The notes beneath the pieces were generated by a model that saw only the letters and a list, made by a program, of their open reading frames with translations, did not search any database and was not told the DNA's origin. From NCBI RefSeq assembly GCF_001592045.1, contig NZ_BCWB01000044.1, positions 1 through 64,000 of the forward strand: 64,000 nucleotides of DNA. Reading direction: 5' to 3'. Made by a program: the position numbers and the translations under genes. The DNA is from Thermobifida fusca NBRC 14071 = JCM 3263 (GTDB taxonomy: Bacteria; Actinomycetota; Actinomycetes; Streptosporangiales; Streptosporangiaceae). This document shows positions 18,339 through 26,499 of the stretch, one piece after another. Within the stretch, counting starts at the first letter, position 1, and each line of letters begins with the position of its first letter.

Positions 18339-19375
18339 CCGCGATCCCCCTCCGCTCGCTCCGTGTGGGGCCGGTAGCGCTCCGCCTCCGCCCGCGCGTA
18401 CTCGTCTCCTGCCTGGCTCTGGCTGTCCTCGTCCTCGCAGCGTTGACGGCCTGCCTCATCGTCGGCGACTACTCGATTCCGCTGCGCCGCATCCCCGCCG
18501 CGCTGTTCGGCTCCGGGGAGCGGCTCGACGTGTTCTTCGTGCGCGACGTGCGGCTGCCGCGCGCGCTCACCGCGGCCCTGGTGGGCGCGGCCCTAGGCAC
18601 GGCAGGCGCCGTGTTCCAAAGCCTGTCGCGCAACCCGCTGGGCAGTCCGGACATCATCGGGTTCACCGCGGGAGCCTCCACCGGGGCGGTGCTCACCATC
18701 CTGGTGGTCGGCGGCGGCATGCTGTCCACTGCGCTGGGGGCGATGCTCGGCGGAGTGGGTACGGCCGTGCTCGTCTACCTGCTCGCCCTCCGCCGCGGCG
18801 TGCAGGGCTACCGCCTCATCCTGGTGGGCATCGGGATCAGCGCCATGCTCGGTGCGGTGACCCACTACCTCATCACCCGCGCGGAACTCACCGATGCGCT
18901 GTCCGCCCAGGTGTGGCTGGTCGGTACCCTCAACTCGCGCGAGTGGCCGCACGTAGCCGCGGTGGGGATCGGCTGCGCCGTGCTGATCCCGTTCCTGCTG
19001 CGGCTAGGCGCCCAGTTGCGGCTCATGGAAATGGGGGAAGACACCGCGCGGGCCTTGGGCGTGGCCACGCAGCGCACCCAGACACTGGCGCTGCTCGCGG
19101 CGAGCGCGCTCACCGGGATCGCTATCGCGGTCTCCGGCCCGATCGCTTTCGTCGCTTTGGCTGCCCCTCAGCTCGCCCGCCGGCTGACCCGCGCCGACGG
19201 GACGACTCTCGTGGCCTCTGCGCTCATGGGAGCAGCACTCCTGCTCTGCTCGGACCTGGTGGCGCTGCGGCTGCTGGCACCGGTCCAGCTTCCTGTGGGC
19301 GTGGTCACCACGGTTGTTGGCGGAACCTACCTGGTGTGGCTGCTGTACGCGGAGTGGCGGAGCGGCCGTGCCTGA
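18335..19375 (+). CDS. FecCD-family iron-siderophore ABC transporter permease (second subunit)
   Basis: A 346-residue permease, homologous to its neighbour. It shows VRDVRLPRALTAALVGAALG, FQSLSRNPLGSPDIIGFTAG and the ATPase-contact region SGPIAFVALAAPQLARRL. GTG start overlaps the upstream stop by 4 bases. Two distinct FecCD genes followed by one ATPase is the FepD/FepG/FepC arrangement of ferric-siderophore importers. No substrate-binding lipoprotein is encoded in the operon. Confidence 0.93.
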   Translation: MTAIPLRSLRVGPVALRLRPRVLVSCLALAVLVLAALTACLIVGDYSIPLRRIPAALFGSGERLDVFFVRDVRLPRALTAALVGAALGTAGAVFQSLSRNPLGSPDIIGFTAGASTGAVLTILVVGGGMLSTALGAMLGGVGTAVLVYLLALRRGVQGYRLILVGIGISAMLGAVTHYLITRAELTDALSAQVWLVGTLNSREWPHVAAVGIGCAVLIPFLLRLGAQLRLMEMGEDTARALGVATQRTQTLALLAASALTGIAIAVSGPIAFVALAAPQLARRLTRADGTTLVASALMGAALLLCSDLVALRLLAPVQLPVGVVTTVVGGTYLVWLLYAEWRSGRA

Positions 19376-19391
19376 CACACGAGGTGAGAAC

Positions 19392-20213
19392 ATGTCCCAG
19401 CCCACTTCCTCCCGGTTGCGGGGAGAGAACCTGACCCTGGCCTACGACCAGCGCGTCATCTCCCGGAACCTCGAAGTGGCGATCCCCGACCACTCGTTCA
19501 CCGTGATCGTCGGCCCTAACGCGTGCGGCAAGTCCACTCTGCTGCGCGCCCTGTCGCGGATGATCCGTCCGACGACGGGCGCGGTGTACTTGGACGGCAA
19601 GCTCATCCACTCGTATTCGTCGAAAGAGGTGGCACGGCGGCTGGGACTGCTGCCGCAGACGTCGATCGCGCCGGACGGGATCACCGTGGTCGACCTGGTC
19701 TCCCGGGGCCGCTACCCGCACCAGCGGTTTTTGCGGCAGTGGTCGCGGGAGGACGAACGGGTGGTCGCCGAGGCGATGGCGGCGACCCGGGTCTCCGACC
19801 TCGCCGACCGGCTCGTAGACGAGCTGTCCGGGGGCCAGCGGCAGCGCGTGTGGTTGGCGATGGTGCTGGCGCAACAGACCCCGCTGCTGCTGTTGGATGA
19901 GCCGACCACCTTCTTGGACATCGCCCACCAGCTGGACATGCTGGACCTCTGCGCTGAGCTACACCAGGAGCGCGGGCGCACGCTGGTGGCGGTGCTGCAC
20001 GACCTGAACCAGGCCTGCCGGTACGCCACCCATCTGATCGCGATGAAGGACGGCGCAGTGGTCGCCCAAGGGGACCCGCAGGAGATCGTCACCGCGGAGC
20101 TGGTGGCGGAGGTCTTCGGGCTGCCGTGCCAGATCATCCCCGACCCGGAGACCGGAACCCCCATGGTGGTGCCGAGCGACCGGCGGAAGCGGGCCGGGCG
20201 GAAGGCTGCGTGA
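19392..20213 (+). CDS. Iron-siderophore ABC transporter ATP-binding protein (FepC-like)
   Basis: A 273-residue ATPase with Walker A GPNACGKST (41-49), a Q-loop in LLPQTSI, signature LSGGQRQR, Walker B LLLLDEPTT and the H-loop VLHDLNQA. The pattern DEPTTFLDIAHQLD is typical of FepC/FhuC-type ATPases for siderophores and cobalamin. Start ATG follows GAGGTGAG. Third gene of the iron-box operon, 16 bases after the second permease. A cobalamin substrate (BtuD-like) is an alternative given the nearby B12 locus, but the iron box favours iron. Confidence 0.93.
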   Translation: MSQPTSSRLRGENLTLAYDQRVISRNLEVAIPDHSFTVIVGPNACGKSTLLRALSRMIRPTTGAVYLDGKLIHSYSSKEVARRLGLLPQTSIAPDGITVVDLVSRGRYPHQRFLRQWSREDERVVAEAMAATRVSDLADRLVDELSGGQRQRVWLAMVLAQQTPLLLLDEPTTFLDIAHQLDMLDLCAELHQERGRTLVAVLHDLNQACRYATHLIAMKDGAVVAQGDPQEIVTAELVAEVFGLPCQIIPDPETGTPMVVPSDRRKRAGRKAA

Positions 20214-20329
20214 CCTGCGCCGGAAGGGCACACCCCTCCCCCCGGCGGGGCTTACCGCGGGGTTACCGATTTCCTACAGAGGGTATGTACCGAAACGACC
20301 ATATAAGTGCCGTATCGGGGGGTAACGGC

Positions 20330-20818
20330 ATGACCGAATATGGCTCCGATGCCGGACGCCTGCGGCGCGTCACGGCGGTACGCCTCTGGACCGGGGGACT
20401 AGCCACCGCCGTGGTCGCGGCACTCGTCATCTTCGTAGGAACCCTGCTCGTCAACGGCCTGCTCGGCGCGTCAGTGCTCTCTCCGGAAGGGTCCTGGCGC
20501 TTCAGCGCTCTCGGCATGACCGCCTACGCGGCACTCGCCGCCTTCGGTGCGCTCGCCGCCACCGGCCTGCTGCACCTGCTGCTCCCGAACACACCTCGAC
20601 CGCTGCACTTCTTCTCCTGGATTGTCGGCCTGGCCGTAGCAGGGGCCACGGTCGCCCCATTCGCCCAAGACGGCCCCGTCGTCGTCACCGTCGCCACCTC
20701 GCTGATTAACCTGGCCGCGGGCGGCACCATCCTGTCGCTGCTCAGCGGCGTGGGCGCGGTGGCCCACGCGGAACTCCGCGGCAGGACGCCTGCGCGCACA
20801 CCGCTCGGGAAGAGCTGA
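20330..20818 (+). CDS. Small four-helix membrane protein (DUF6069-like)
   Basis: A 162-residue protein with four hydrophobic segments (about 20-45, 60-85, 95-118, 122-145), ending in a short basic tail. The arrangement resembles small actinobacterial proteins grouped as DUF6069; that assignment is from memory of the pattern and is tentative. ATG 20330 is preferred because a G-rich site (20317-20322) precedes it; ATG 20285 is possible. No functional clue from neighbours. Confidence 0.65.
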   Translation: MTEYGSDAGRLRRVTAVRLWTGGLATAVVAALVIFVGTLLVNGLLGASVLSPEGSWRFSALGMTAYAALAAFGALAATGLLHLLLPNTPRPLHFFSWIVGLAVAGATVAPFAQDGPVVVTVATSLINLAAGGTILSLLSGVGAVAHAELRGRTPARTPLGKS

Positions 20819-20849
20819 CCCTTCCCCAGTTGCGCCTCCCTCTCCGTGT

Positions 20850-20887
20850 CGATTAGGTGACGTAGAGTAGTTTTCACGGCCTAATCG
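20850..20887. promoter_or_regulatory. Inverted repeat bracketing a probable promoter
   Basis: CGATTAGG (20850-20857) is repeated inverted as CCTAATCG (20880-20887), 22 bases apart. The pair encloses AT-rich sequence that could hold a -10 element, immediately upstream of the GTG start at 20905. This suits an operator or a transcript-end hairpin. Confidence 0.4.
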
Positions 20888-20904
20888 TGGGAGGGGGATC
20901 CGGT

Positions 20905-23244
20905 GTGGCTGTAGGCAGGTGGCTCGCCCATGTGCTGACCACGCTGGCTGTCCTGATCATCTTGGTCTCGGCGGCGCCCCCGCCTCCGGGGACCGCCGCT
21001 GCGCCGCACACCGCACCCCGCCGCGGGCCGGTCGTCCTCGTCGGGGTTCCCGGCCTCCGCTGGGACGAGATCACCCCGCAGACCACTCCCCACCTGTGGG
21101 AGCTGGCGCGCCGCAGCGCGATCGGCAACCTGTCCATCCGCACCGTCACCTCACGCACCTGCCCCGTCGACGGCTGGCTGACCGTGGCCGCGGGACAGCG
21201 CGCCGCAAGCGAACGGCAGACCTACTCCATCTGCGAACTGCCGCGCCTCCCCGAGATCGACGGGGAAGGCGCGGTCATCCCGGACTACTCCGACCACGTC
21301 ACCTACAACGCCGCTTCCCGCTTCGGCGCGCGGGTAGGACTGCTCGGCGACACGGTGCGCTCCTACGGCGGGACCACTCTCGCCGTCGGGCCGGGCGCTG
21401 CCCTGGCCGCCGCAGGCAGCGACGGACGGGTCGACCGCTACCTGGGCGGCACCTCCGGGCTGACCCGCGAATCGTGGGACGGGGTCACCCTCGGCGTGAT
21501 CGACCTGAAAGACCTCGCCGACCTGTACCTCGACCCGCCCGCCCCGGAACCGGTCGGCGACGAGCTTGTCGACGGCACCGGCACCGTGGACGGGGTCCCC
21601 CGCGACCTCCAAGTCCCCCTGCGGCTCCCCGGAGACACCGACCCGTTCGACGACGAGGAAGAGGTCGAACCGGAACCGGACCTCACCGAAACCAGCGAAC
21701 TCCAGGAGCGGCACGAACGGCTCGCCGCGATCGACCGGGACCTGGCCACCATCCAGGCCACGCTGCCCCCCGACTCGACCCTGCTCGTCGCCGGGATCTC
21801 CGTGGAAGCTGGCGCGTCCCGCCTCAACACCGCCCTGCTGCACGGGCCCGGCCCTGACGGCACCGTCTTCACCGGCGGCTACCTCGTCTCCGAGTCCACG
21901 CGGCGCCCCGGACTGGTGGCGTTGACCGACATCACCACCACCCTGCTGTACACCCTGGACTTCCCGCCGCAGCAGGGCATGGTGGGGCGGGCGTGGCGGC
22001 AGACGCCCCGGCCCGCCGAGTTCGACACGGCAGTCGACCAGCTCCGGAAATTCGCTACCGCGGCCGAAGTCGTGGAATCGCTGGTTCCCGGCTTCTTCAG
22101 CGGGCTGGTGGCCACCCAGCTCCTCCTCTACGTGTGCGCCGCGTACGCCCTGAAACGCTACGGCGGGCGCGACCTCGCGAAACGGCGCCTCGTCCTGTCC
22201 GCGACCCGAGTGGTGGCACTCGCCGGCGCTGCTTTCCCGGTCTCCAGCTACCTGGTCAACCTGGTGCCGTGGTGGTCGGCGCCCTTCCCCCAGGCGGCCC
22301 TGCTCGGCGGGGTGCTGCTCGCCGACGCCGCAGTCGTGGCGGTGGCGCTGGCCGGGCCGTGGCGGCGGGACATCCTGGCCCCTACCACGATCGTCGCGGC
22401 GATCACCACCGTGGTCCTCTTCGCCGACCTGTGCACCGGATCCCACCTGCAGATGAACTCCCCCACCGGGTACACCCCGATCGTGGCGGGCCGGTTCTAC
22501 GGGCTCGGCAATATCGCGTTCGCCACTTTCGCCACCGGCGTGCTGATGACCGCCGCGGGGATCGCCCACCACCTCCTCGGCCACGGCCGTCGCACCTGGG
22601 CCGTCGCCGTGTCCCTCGTCTTGGGGACGGCAGCGCTGTTCGCCATCGGCTGGCCGGGGCTGGGCACCGACTTCGGCGGGGTGCTGGCACTCGTCCCCGG
22701 GCTCGCGGTGACCATGCTCATGATCGCCGGGCTGCGGGTCACCGTGGGCCGGATCGCGGTGATCGGCGTTGCCGCGGTAGCCACGATCGGCCTCCTGTCG
22801 TTCCTGGATTATCTCCGGCCACCGAACGAACGCAGCCATTTCGGTTTGTTCGCGGGACAGGTCCTTGACGGCACCGCATGGCCGGTCGTATCCCGCAAAA
22901 TCGATGCAATGCTGGGTTCTTTGGGCAACTGGCAGCTCACCCTCCTGGCCGCGGGGGCTTTGCTGTTCCTCTTTGTCGTATTGAACAATCCGCTGAACTG
23001 GCGGGTAGGGGTGCTCTCGCGGGTCTACGAATACGCGCCGACATTGCGGGCCGGACTCACCGGATCGCTGGTCACCGGGCTTGCAGGGTTTGCATTCAAC
23101 GACTCAGGAATCGCTATTCCGGCGCTCGCGCTGACCGTTGCGGTCCCCCTCACCCTGGCGTCCTGCGTGTGGGTACTGCAACAGACCGTGCCGCTTTCCC
23201 AACCCCCCACGGTTTCGGTATGTGGTCGAACCGCAACTGTGTGA
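20905..23244 (+). CDS. Large membrane protein with alkaline-phosphatase-like extracytoplasmic domain
   Basis: A 779-residue protein. A signal/anchor at about 5-32 is followed by an exported domain (about 40-375) that reads like an alkaline-phosphatase/sulfatase-superfamily fold: GPVVLVGVPGLRWDEIT, SRTCPVDGWLTVAAGQRA and a later STLLVAGIS stretch. Seven or eight membrane helices follow (about 405-770). An acidic linker lies around 240-275. GTG 20905 is chosen because GGAGGGG precedes it at normal spacing. Related actinobacterial proteins are annotated only as hypothetical membrane proteins; metal ligands cannot be assigned with certainty. A role in envelope polymer modification is a guess. Confidence 0.8.
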   Translation: MAVGRWLAHVLTTLAVLIILVSAAPPPPGTAAAPHTAPRRGPVVLVGVPGLRWDEITPQTTPHLWELARRSAIGNLSIRTVTSRTCPVDGWLTVAAGQRAASERQTYSICELPRLPEIDGEGAVIPDYSDHVTYNAASRFGARVGLLGDTVRSYGGTTLAVGPGAALAAAGSDGRVDRYLGGTSGLTRESWDGVTLGVIDLKDLADLYLDPPAPEPVGDELVDGTGTVDGVPRDLQVPLRLPGDTDPFDDEEEVEPEPDLTETSELQERHERLAAIDRDLATIQATLPPDSTLLVAGISVEAGASRLNTALLHGPGPDGTVFTGGYLVSESTRRPGLVALTDITTTLLYTLDFPPQQGMVGRAWRQTPRPAEFDTAVDQLRKFATAAEVVESLVPGFFSGLVATQLLLYVCAAYALKRYGGRDLAKRRLVLSATRVVALAGAAFPVSSYLVNLVPWWSAPFPQAALLGGVLLADAAVVAVALAGPWRRDILAPTTIVAAITTVVLFADLCTGSHLQMNSPTGYTPIVAGRFYGLGNIAFATFATGVLMTAAGIAHHLLGHGRRTWAVAVSLVLGTAALFAIGWPGLGTDFGGVLALVPGLAVTMLMIAGLRVTVGRIAVIGVAAVATIGLLSFLDYLRPPNERSHFGLFAGQVLDGTAWPVVSRKIDAMLGSLGNWQLTLLAAGALLFLFVVLNNPLNWRVGVLSRVYEYAPTLRAGLTGSLVTGLAGFAFNDSGIAIPALALTVAVPLTLASCVWVLQQTVPLSQPPTVSVCGRTATV

Positions 23245-23629
23245 TCAAAACCGGAGAGAAAAGCCAAAATTCGCCGACTGCCGTGTGATATCGTCCGGGA
23301 CGGACGTCCCCGCTGGCGTTCCGCACAAACAGCGATCAGGCGCAGCAGTGCCGTGTAGGACCACTTCGAACGTCCACCATCGCGCCGGGAGCGAACCGCC
23401 CCAGACGTACTGATCCACCACGGTCCGCGAAAGACTCGCAGGCGTTCGGCGACTCGTATCGTCGAAACGAGGAGTGGCACACGATATGACACAGATCTCC
23501 CGGCCGGTCCGTATGCCTGTCCGTAGGCCTTTTCGCGCCTCGTCCCAGTGTTCCGGTCAGTGGAAGGTCTCCACGCCTGCGCCCGTCCCCGACCGGATGC
23601 CAGCATCGGCGTATCTTTCCGGAGTCACC
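23245..23629. other. Intergenic region, no gene seen
   Basis: The 385 bases between the large membrane protein and the STAS gene hold no reading frame with convincing codon use. Composition is lower in GC just after the membrane gene. The promoter of the STAS gene is presumably here, but I cannot place its elements. Confidence 0.5.
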
Positions 23630-23980
23630 ATGTCCGCGTTGCAGATCACCGTTGACGAGCGCAACGACGCCACTGTCATCGTGCTCGACGGAGAGATCGA
23701 CATCGCCACCGAGAACGACTTCCGGGACGCGGTCACCAGCGCCCTGGAACAGCGCCCCGGCGGTTGTGTCGTGCTGGACTGTGCCGGTCTCGCATTCATC
23801 GACTCCAGCGGCCTTCGCGTACTGGTGCAGAGCTACAAGGCCGCACAGGAGCACAGATGCCAATTGCGGATCGCGGCTCCGCCTGAGCGGGTCGCGAAAA
23901 TCCTGCGGGTGACGGCGATCGACACGCGGATCCCCGTCCACCCGACCGTCGAAGCGGCTCTGGCAGCGCCTGCCGCGTGA
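23630..23980 (+). CDS. STAS-domain anti-sigma factor antagonist
   Basis: A 116-residue single STAS domain. The core is IVLDGEIDIATENDF (17-31), CVVLDCAGLAFIDSSGLRVL (46-65) with the conserved Asp58 and phosphorylatable Ser59/60, and a C-terminal helix. Such proteins bind a partner anti-sigma kinase and release a stress sigma factor when unphosphorylated. ATG 23630 has GGAG 6 bases upstream; the longer frame is not supported. No anti-sigma or sigma gene is adjacent, so partners are elsewhere. Confidence 0.9.
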   Translation: MSALQITVDERNDATVIVLDGEIDIATENDFRDAVTSALEQRPGGCVVLDCAGLAFIDSSGLRVLVQSYKAAQEHRCQLRIAAPPERVAKILRVTAIDTRIPVHPTVEAALAAPAA

Positions 23981-23989
23981 CCCACGAGC

Positions 23990-24019
23990 AGGCCGCGCCG
24001 CTTCCCGCGACCGCGGCCT
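23990..24019. terminator. Hairpin between convergent genes
   Basis: AGGCCGCG (23990-23997) pairs with CGCGGCCT (24012-24019) across a 14-base loop, in the 43-base gap between the STAS gene and the end of the M50-like gene. It is a probable bidirectional terminator. Confidence 0.45.
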
Positions 24020-24023
24020 CCCG

Positions 24024-24740
24024 TCAGGTGAACAGCAGCAGCCAGACGCCCAACCCCACCATGGCCAGGTTGAACACCGCGAAAACCATCACCCACATCG
24101 TGCCGGGAACCCCGGTCAGCCGGGCCAACTGGTCGGCGTCCGAGTGCGGGGACGGATGGCGGCGGCGCTGGGACTGCAGTTCGAACACGGGACGCACGCT
24201 GGCGAACAGCATGAACCAGGTGAACAGGTAGGCGAAGAAACTCTGGACTGCGCTGGGGGTCCACCAGGAGACCGCGAAAACCACGGCTCCGGTGCCCACC
24301 ACCGCCACCACACCGTAGACGTTGCGGATGAGCAGCAGCATCGCTGCCAACAGCAGGATGCTGATCCACAGCAGACCGGTGATCCGCCCGGCGGTGAGCA
24401 GGATGATCCCGGCCAAGCCCACTACGGCGGGGGCGGTATAGCCCGCCAAGATGGTGACGATCATGCCGATACCGTCGGGGCGGCCCCGGGAGACGGTCAC
24501 CCCTGAGGTGTCGGAGTGCAGCCGGATACCGCTCAACTGCCGGCCGCTGAGCAGGGCGGCAAGCGCGTGACCGCCCTCATGGGCGATGGTCACCACGTTG
24601 CGGGCCACCCGCCACACCCGGCCTCCCGACACCACGACGAGCAGCGCAACCGCCCCGGTGGCGATGACGACCCACAGCGGGGGGTCGGGCTGCACGGAAA
24701 AGACGTCCTGCCACACCTGGGAGAACGAGTTGGCTGCCAT
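24024..24740 (-). CDS. M50-like membrane metalloprotease
   Basis: A 238-residue membrane protein with HEGGH (54-58), the HExxH-type zinc motif, in a hydrophobic segment (RNVVTIAHEGGHALAALLSG). About six helices are predicted. This matches the actinobacterial M50B-like family, thought to be intramembrane or membrane proteases. ATG 24740 has a GGAAGAGGG ribosome site. The last residues are hydrophobic (LLLFT). Downstream of the kinase/regulator/DUF4097 genes on the same strand (139-base gap). Substrate unknown. Confidence 0.82.
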   Translation of the reverse strand: MAANSFSQVWQDVFSVQPDPPLWVVIATGAVALLVVVSGGRVWRVARNVVTIAHEGGHALAALLSGRQLSGIRLHSDTSGVTVSRGRPDGIGMIVTILAGYTAPAVVGLAGIILLTAGRITGLLWISILLLAAMLLLIRNVYGVVAVVGTGAVVFAVSWWTPSAVQSFFAYLFTWFMLFASVRPVFELQSQRRRHPSPHSDADQLARLTGVPGTMWVMVFAVFNLAMVGLGVWLLLFT

Positions 24741-24879
24741 GTGCCCTCTTCCGTCTCGGCTGCTACGCAACTCTAGCCATTCTGGTGCGGCCGTGACGGT
24801 TCCGGAGCTGTCCCGGCAAAACGGGACGGGTGCGCACGCGGAAGCCCTGCCCGGGCGGTGCACGGGCGGGGCCGCAGGC

Positions 24880-25803
24880 TCAGCGGGGGGTGATCGTGAT
24901 GTCCCCGGTGTCGCTGCGTGCTTCGATGACGGAGGTGGCGTCCCTGGACTGGTCCACGGCGACCTTGGGGGATCCGACAGTGGTGTCCGCGGTCACCCGG
25001 TAGACCCGGTCGGGCACCTGCAGTTCGATGTTCCCGATCGCCGTGGTGGCATGCAAGGTCTGGAACTCGGTGTCCGTGGTGACCGTGATCGCGCCGGTGT
25101 CGCTGCGCACCCGGGCAGTGTCGAAGCCCGAACCGATGCGGATCGCACCGATCGCGCTGGTCGCCTGGACGTCGGCGGCTTGGAAGTCCTCCAGGTTGAT
25201 CTCGCCGGTGTCGCTGGTCACCACGGCGCTGGGCCCGGAGCCTGCGGCGGTGATCCTCCCGGTAGCGCTCTCCGCGGTGATCTCCCCGGTGACGTCGGCC
25301 AGCCGGATCTCGCCCGTGTCGGTGGACGCGTCCACGCGGGCGGAGACCCCGGTGACGTCCACGTCCCCGGTCACGGTGTGCACGGAGACTTCGGTTCCTT
25401 CCGGGACCGCCACCTCGTAGTCGACGGAGCAGCGACCAAACACGGTGAAGATGAGACTGCAGTTCGCGGCGAGCCGCAGGGTGTCGCCTTCCGTCTCCGT
25501 GTCCCAGGAGGGCTGGGACATCATGGAGGACCACACGTCCACGCGCACGGTGACCGTGTCGGTGTCCTCGGCGACGAGGGTCACGCTGCCTTCCGTGTTG
25601 TTGTCGATCTCGAGCCGGGACGGCGCAGGAAACTCCGTTGTGTCGGTGGTGGTCTCCGAGACCGCCGTAGTGAGGATGCCCAGCACGCCCGTGCCGAGGG
25701 CGGCCAGGCCGACGATTGCGCCGATGACCAGCCACCACCGGCCGCGGCGGCCCCGGGGTTCCTTGCTGGAGGACGCGTACAGTCCTCTGGCCGTAAACGT
25801 CAT
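24880..25803 (-). CDS. Membrane-anchored DUF4097-like beta-solenoid protein
   Basis: A 307-residue protein with a basic N-terminus, one membrane anchor (about 22-45) and a repetitive beta-strand domain. From about 140 on, repeats of the type TDTGEI, SATGRI, SDTGEI, SAIGAI, SDTGAI, TAIGNI, SDTGDI appear every ~20 residues. This is the DUF4097 (adhesin-like) pattern, often found beside stress sensors such as LiaRS. The gene begins 34 bases after the NarL-like regulator, so it is likely in its operon and may be an output or a sensor of the envelope. Function not established. Confidence 0.85.
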   Translation of the reverse strand: MTFTARGLYASSSKEPRGRRGRWWLVIGAIVGLAALGTGVLGILTTAVSETTTDTTEFPAPSRLEIDNNTEGSVTLVAEDTDTVTVRVDVWSSMMSQPSWDTETEGDTLRLAANCSLIFTVFGRCSVDYEVAVPEGTEVSVHTVTGDVDVTGVSARVDASTDTGEIRLADVTGEITAESATGRITAAGSGPSAVVTSDTGEINLEDFQAADVQATSAIGAIRIGSGFDTARVRSDTGAITVTTDTEFQTLHATTAIGNIELQVPDRVYRVTADTTVGSPKVAVDQSRDATSVIEARSDTGDITITPR

Positions 25804-25837
25804 GGCAGTGTCCGTTCCTTCGTGGGTGTGGGGAGGG

Positions 25838-26497
25838 TCACGGCTGGCGGGAGCTGGCCCGCAGGTATTGCAGGACGGCCAGCACCCTGCGGTGCTCGTG
25901 GGTGTCGGGAAGCAGGTTGAGCTTGGTGAAAATGGACCGGATGTGCTTCTCTACCGCGCGTTCCGTGATGAACAGCCGCGCCGCGATCCCGGCGTTGTTG
26001 AGGCCCTCGGCCATAGCGGCGAGCACCTCGGTTTCGCGTGGACTCAACCGGTCCAGCACGTTGTCGGTGTTGCGGCTCAGCAACTGCGCCACCACCTCCG
26101 GGTCGATGGCGGTCCCGCCGTCGGCGATACGGCGCAGGGTCTGCAGGAACTCGTCGATGTCGGCCACGCGGTCTTTGAGCAGGTAGCCGACCTTGGACGC
26201 GCCACCGCCCAGCAGTTGCGAGGCGTAGGTGCCGACCACGTGCTGGGAGAGCAGCAGCACCGCGACATCGGGATGCTCCTTGCGGATCCGGATCGCGGCG
26301 TGCATGCCTTCTTCCGAGTAGGTTGGCGGCATGCGGATGTCCACCAGGCACAAGTCCACGTCGTCGTGGCGGGCCACTGCGGCGAGGAGCGCGTCGGCGT
26401 CACCGACCTGGGCGACGATCTCGATACCCGCGTCTTCCAGAAGCCGGGCCATGCCGCCCCGCAGCAGTACCGAGTCCTCAGCGATGATCACGCGCAC
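25838..26497 (-). CDS. NarL/LuxR-family response regulator
   Basis: A 219-residue regulator. Receiver domain: EDS acidic pocket at 7-9 and phospho-Asp53 in LVDIRMPP. C-terminal LuxR helix-turn-helix (about 150-200): LSPRETEVLAAMAEGLNNAG, then ERAVEKHIRSIFTKL. GTG 26497 is chosen over GTG 26512 because GGAGGG lies 7 bases upstream of it. With this start it begins two bases after the kinase stop. Cognate regulator of the upstream sensor kinase. Confidence 0.93.
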   Translation of the reverse strand: MRVIIAEDSVLLRGGMARLLEDAGIEIVAQVGDADALLAAVARHDDVDLCLVDIRMPPTYSEEGMHAAIRIRKEHPDVAVLLLSQHVVGTYASQLLGGGASKVGYLLKDRVADIDEFLQTLRRIADGGTAIDPEVVAQLLSRNTDNVLDRLSPRETEVLAAMAEGLNNAGIAARLFITERAVEKHIRSIFTKLNLLPDTHEHRRVLAVLQYLRASSRQP

Positions 26498-26499
26498 GG

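Noticed and set aside
21151-22839. 562-codon minus-strand frame inside the phosphatase-like gene
   Set aside because: Its composition mirrors the plus-strand codon bias; the plus frame has a signal peptide and membrane helices.
23025-23606. 193-codon minus-strand frame spanning the gap before the STAS gene
   Set aside because: Half of it overlaps the end of the membrane protein gene and it has no recognisable domain or good start.
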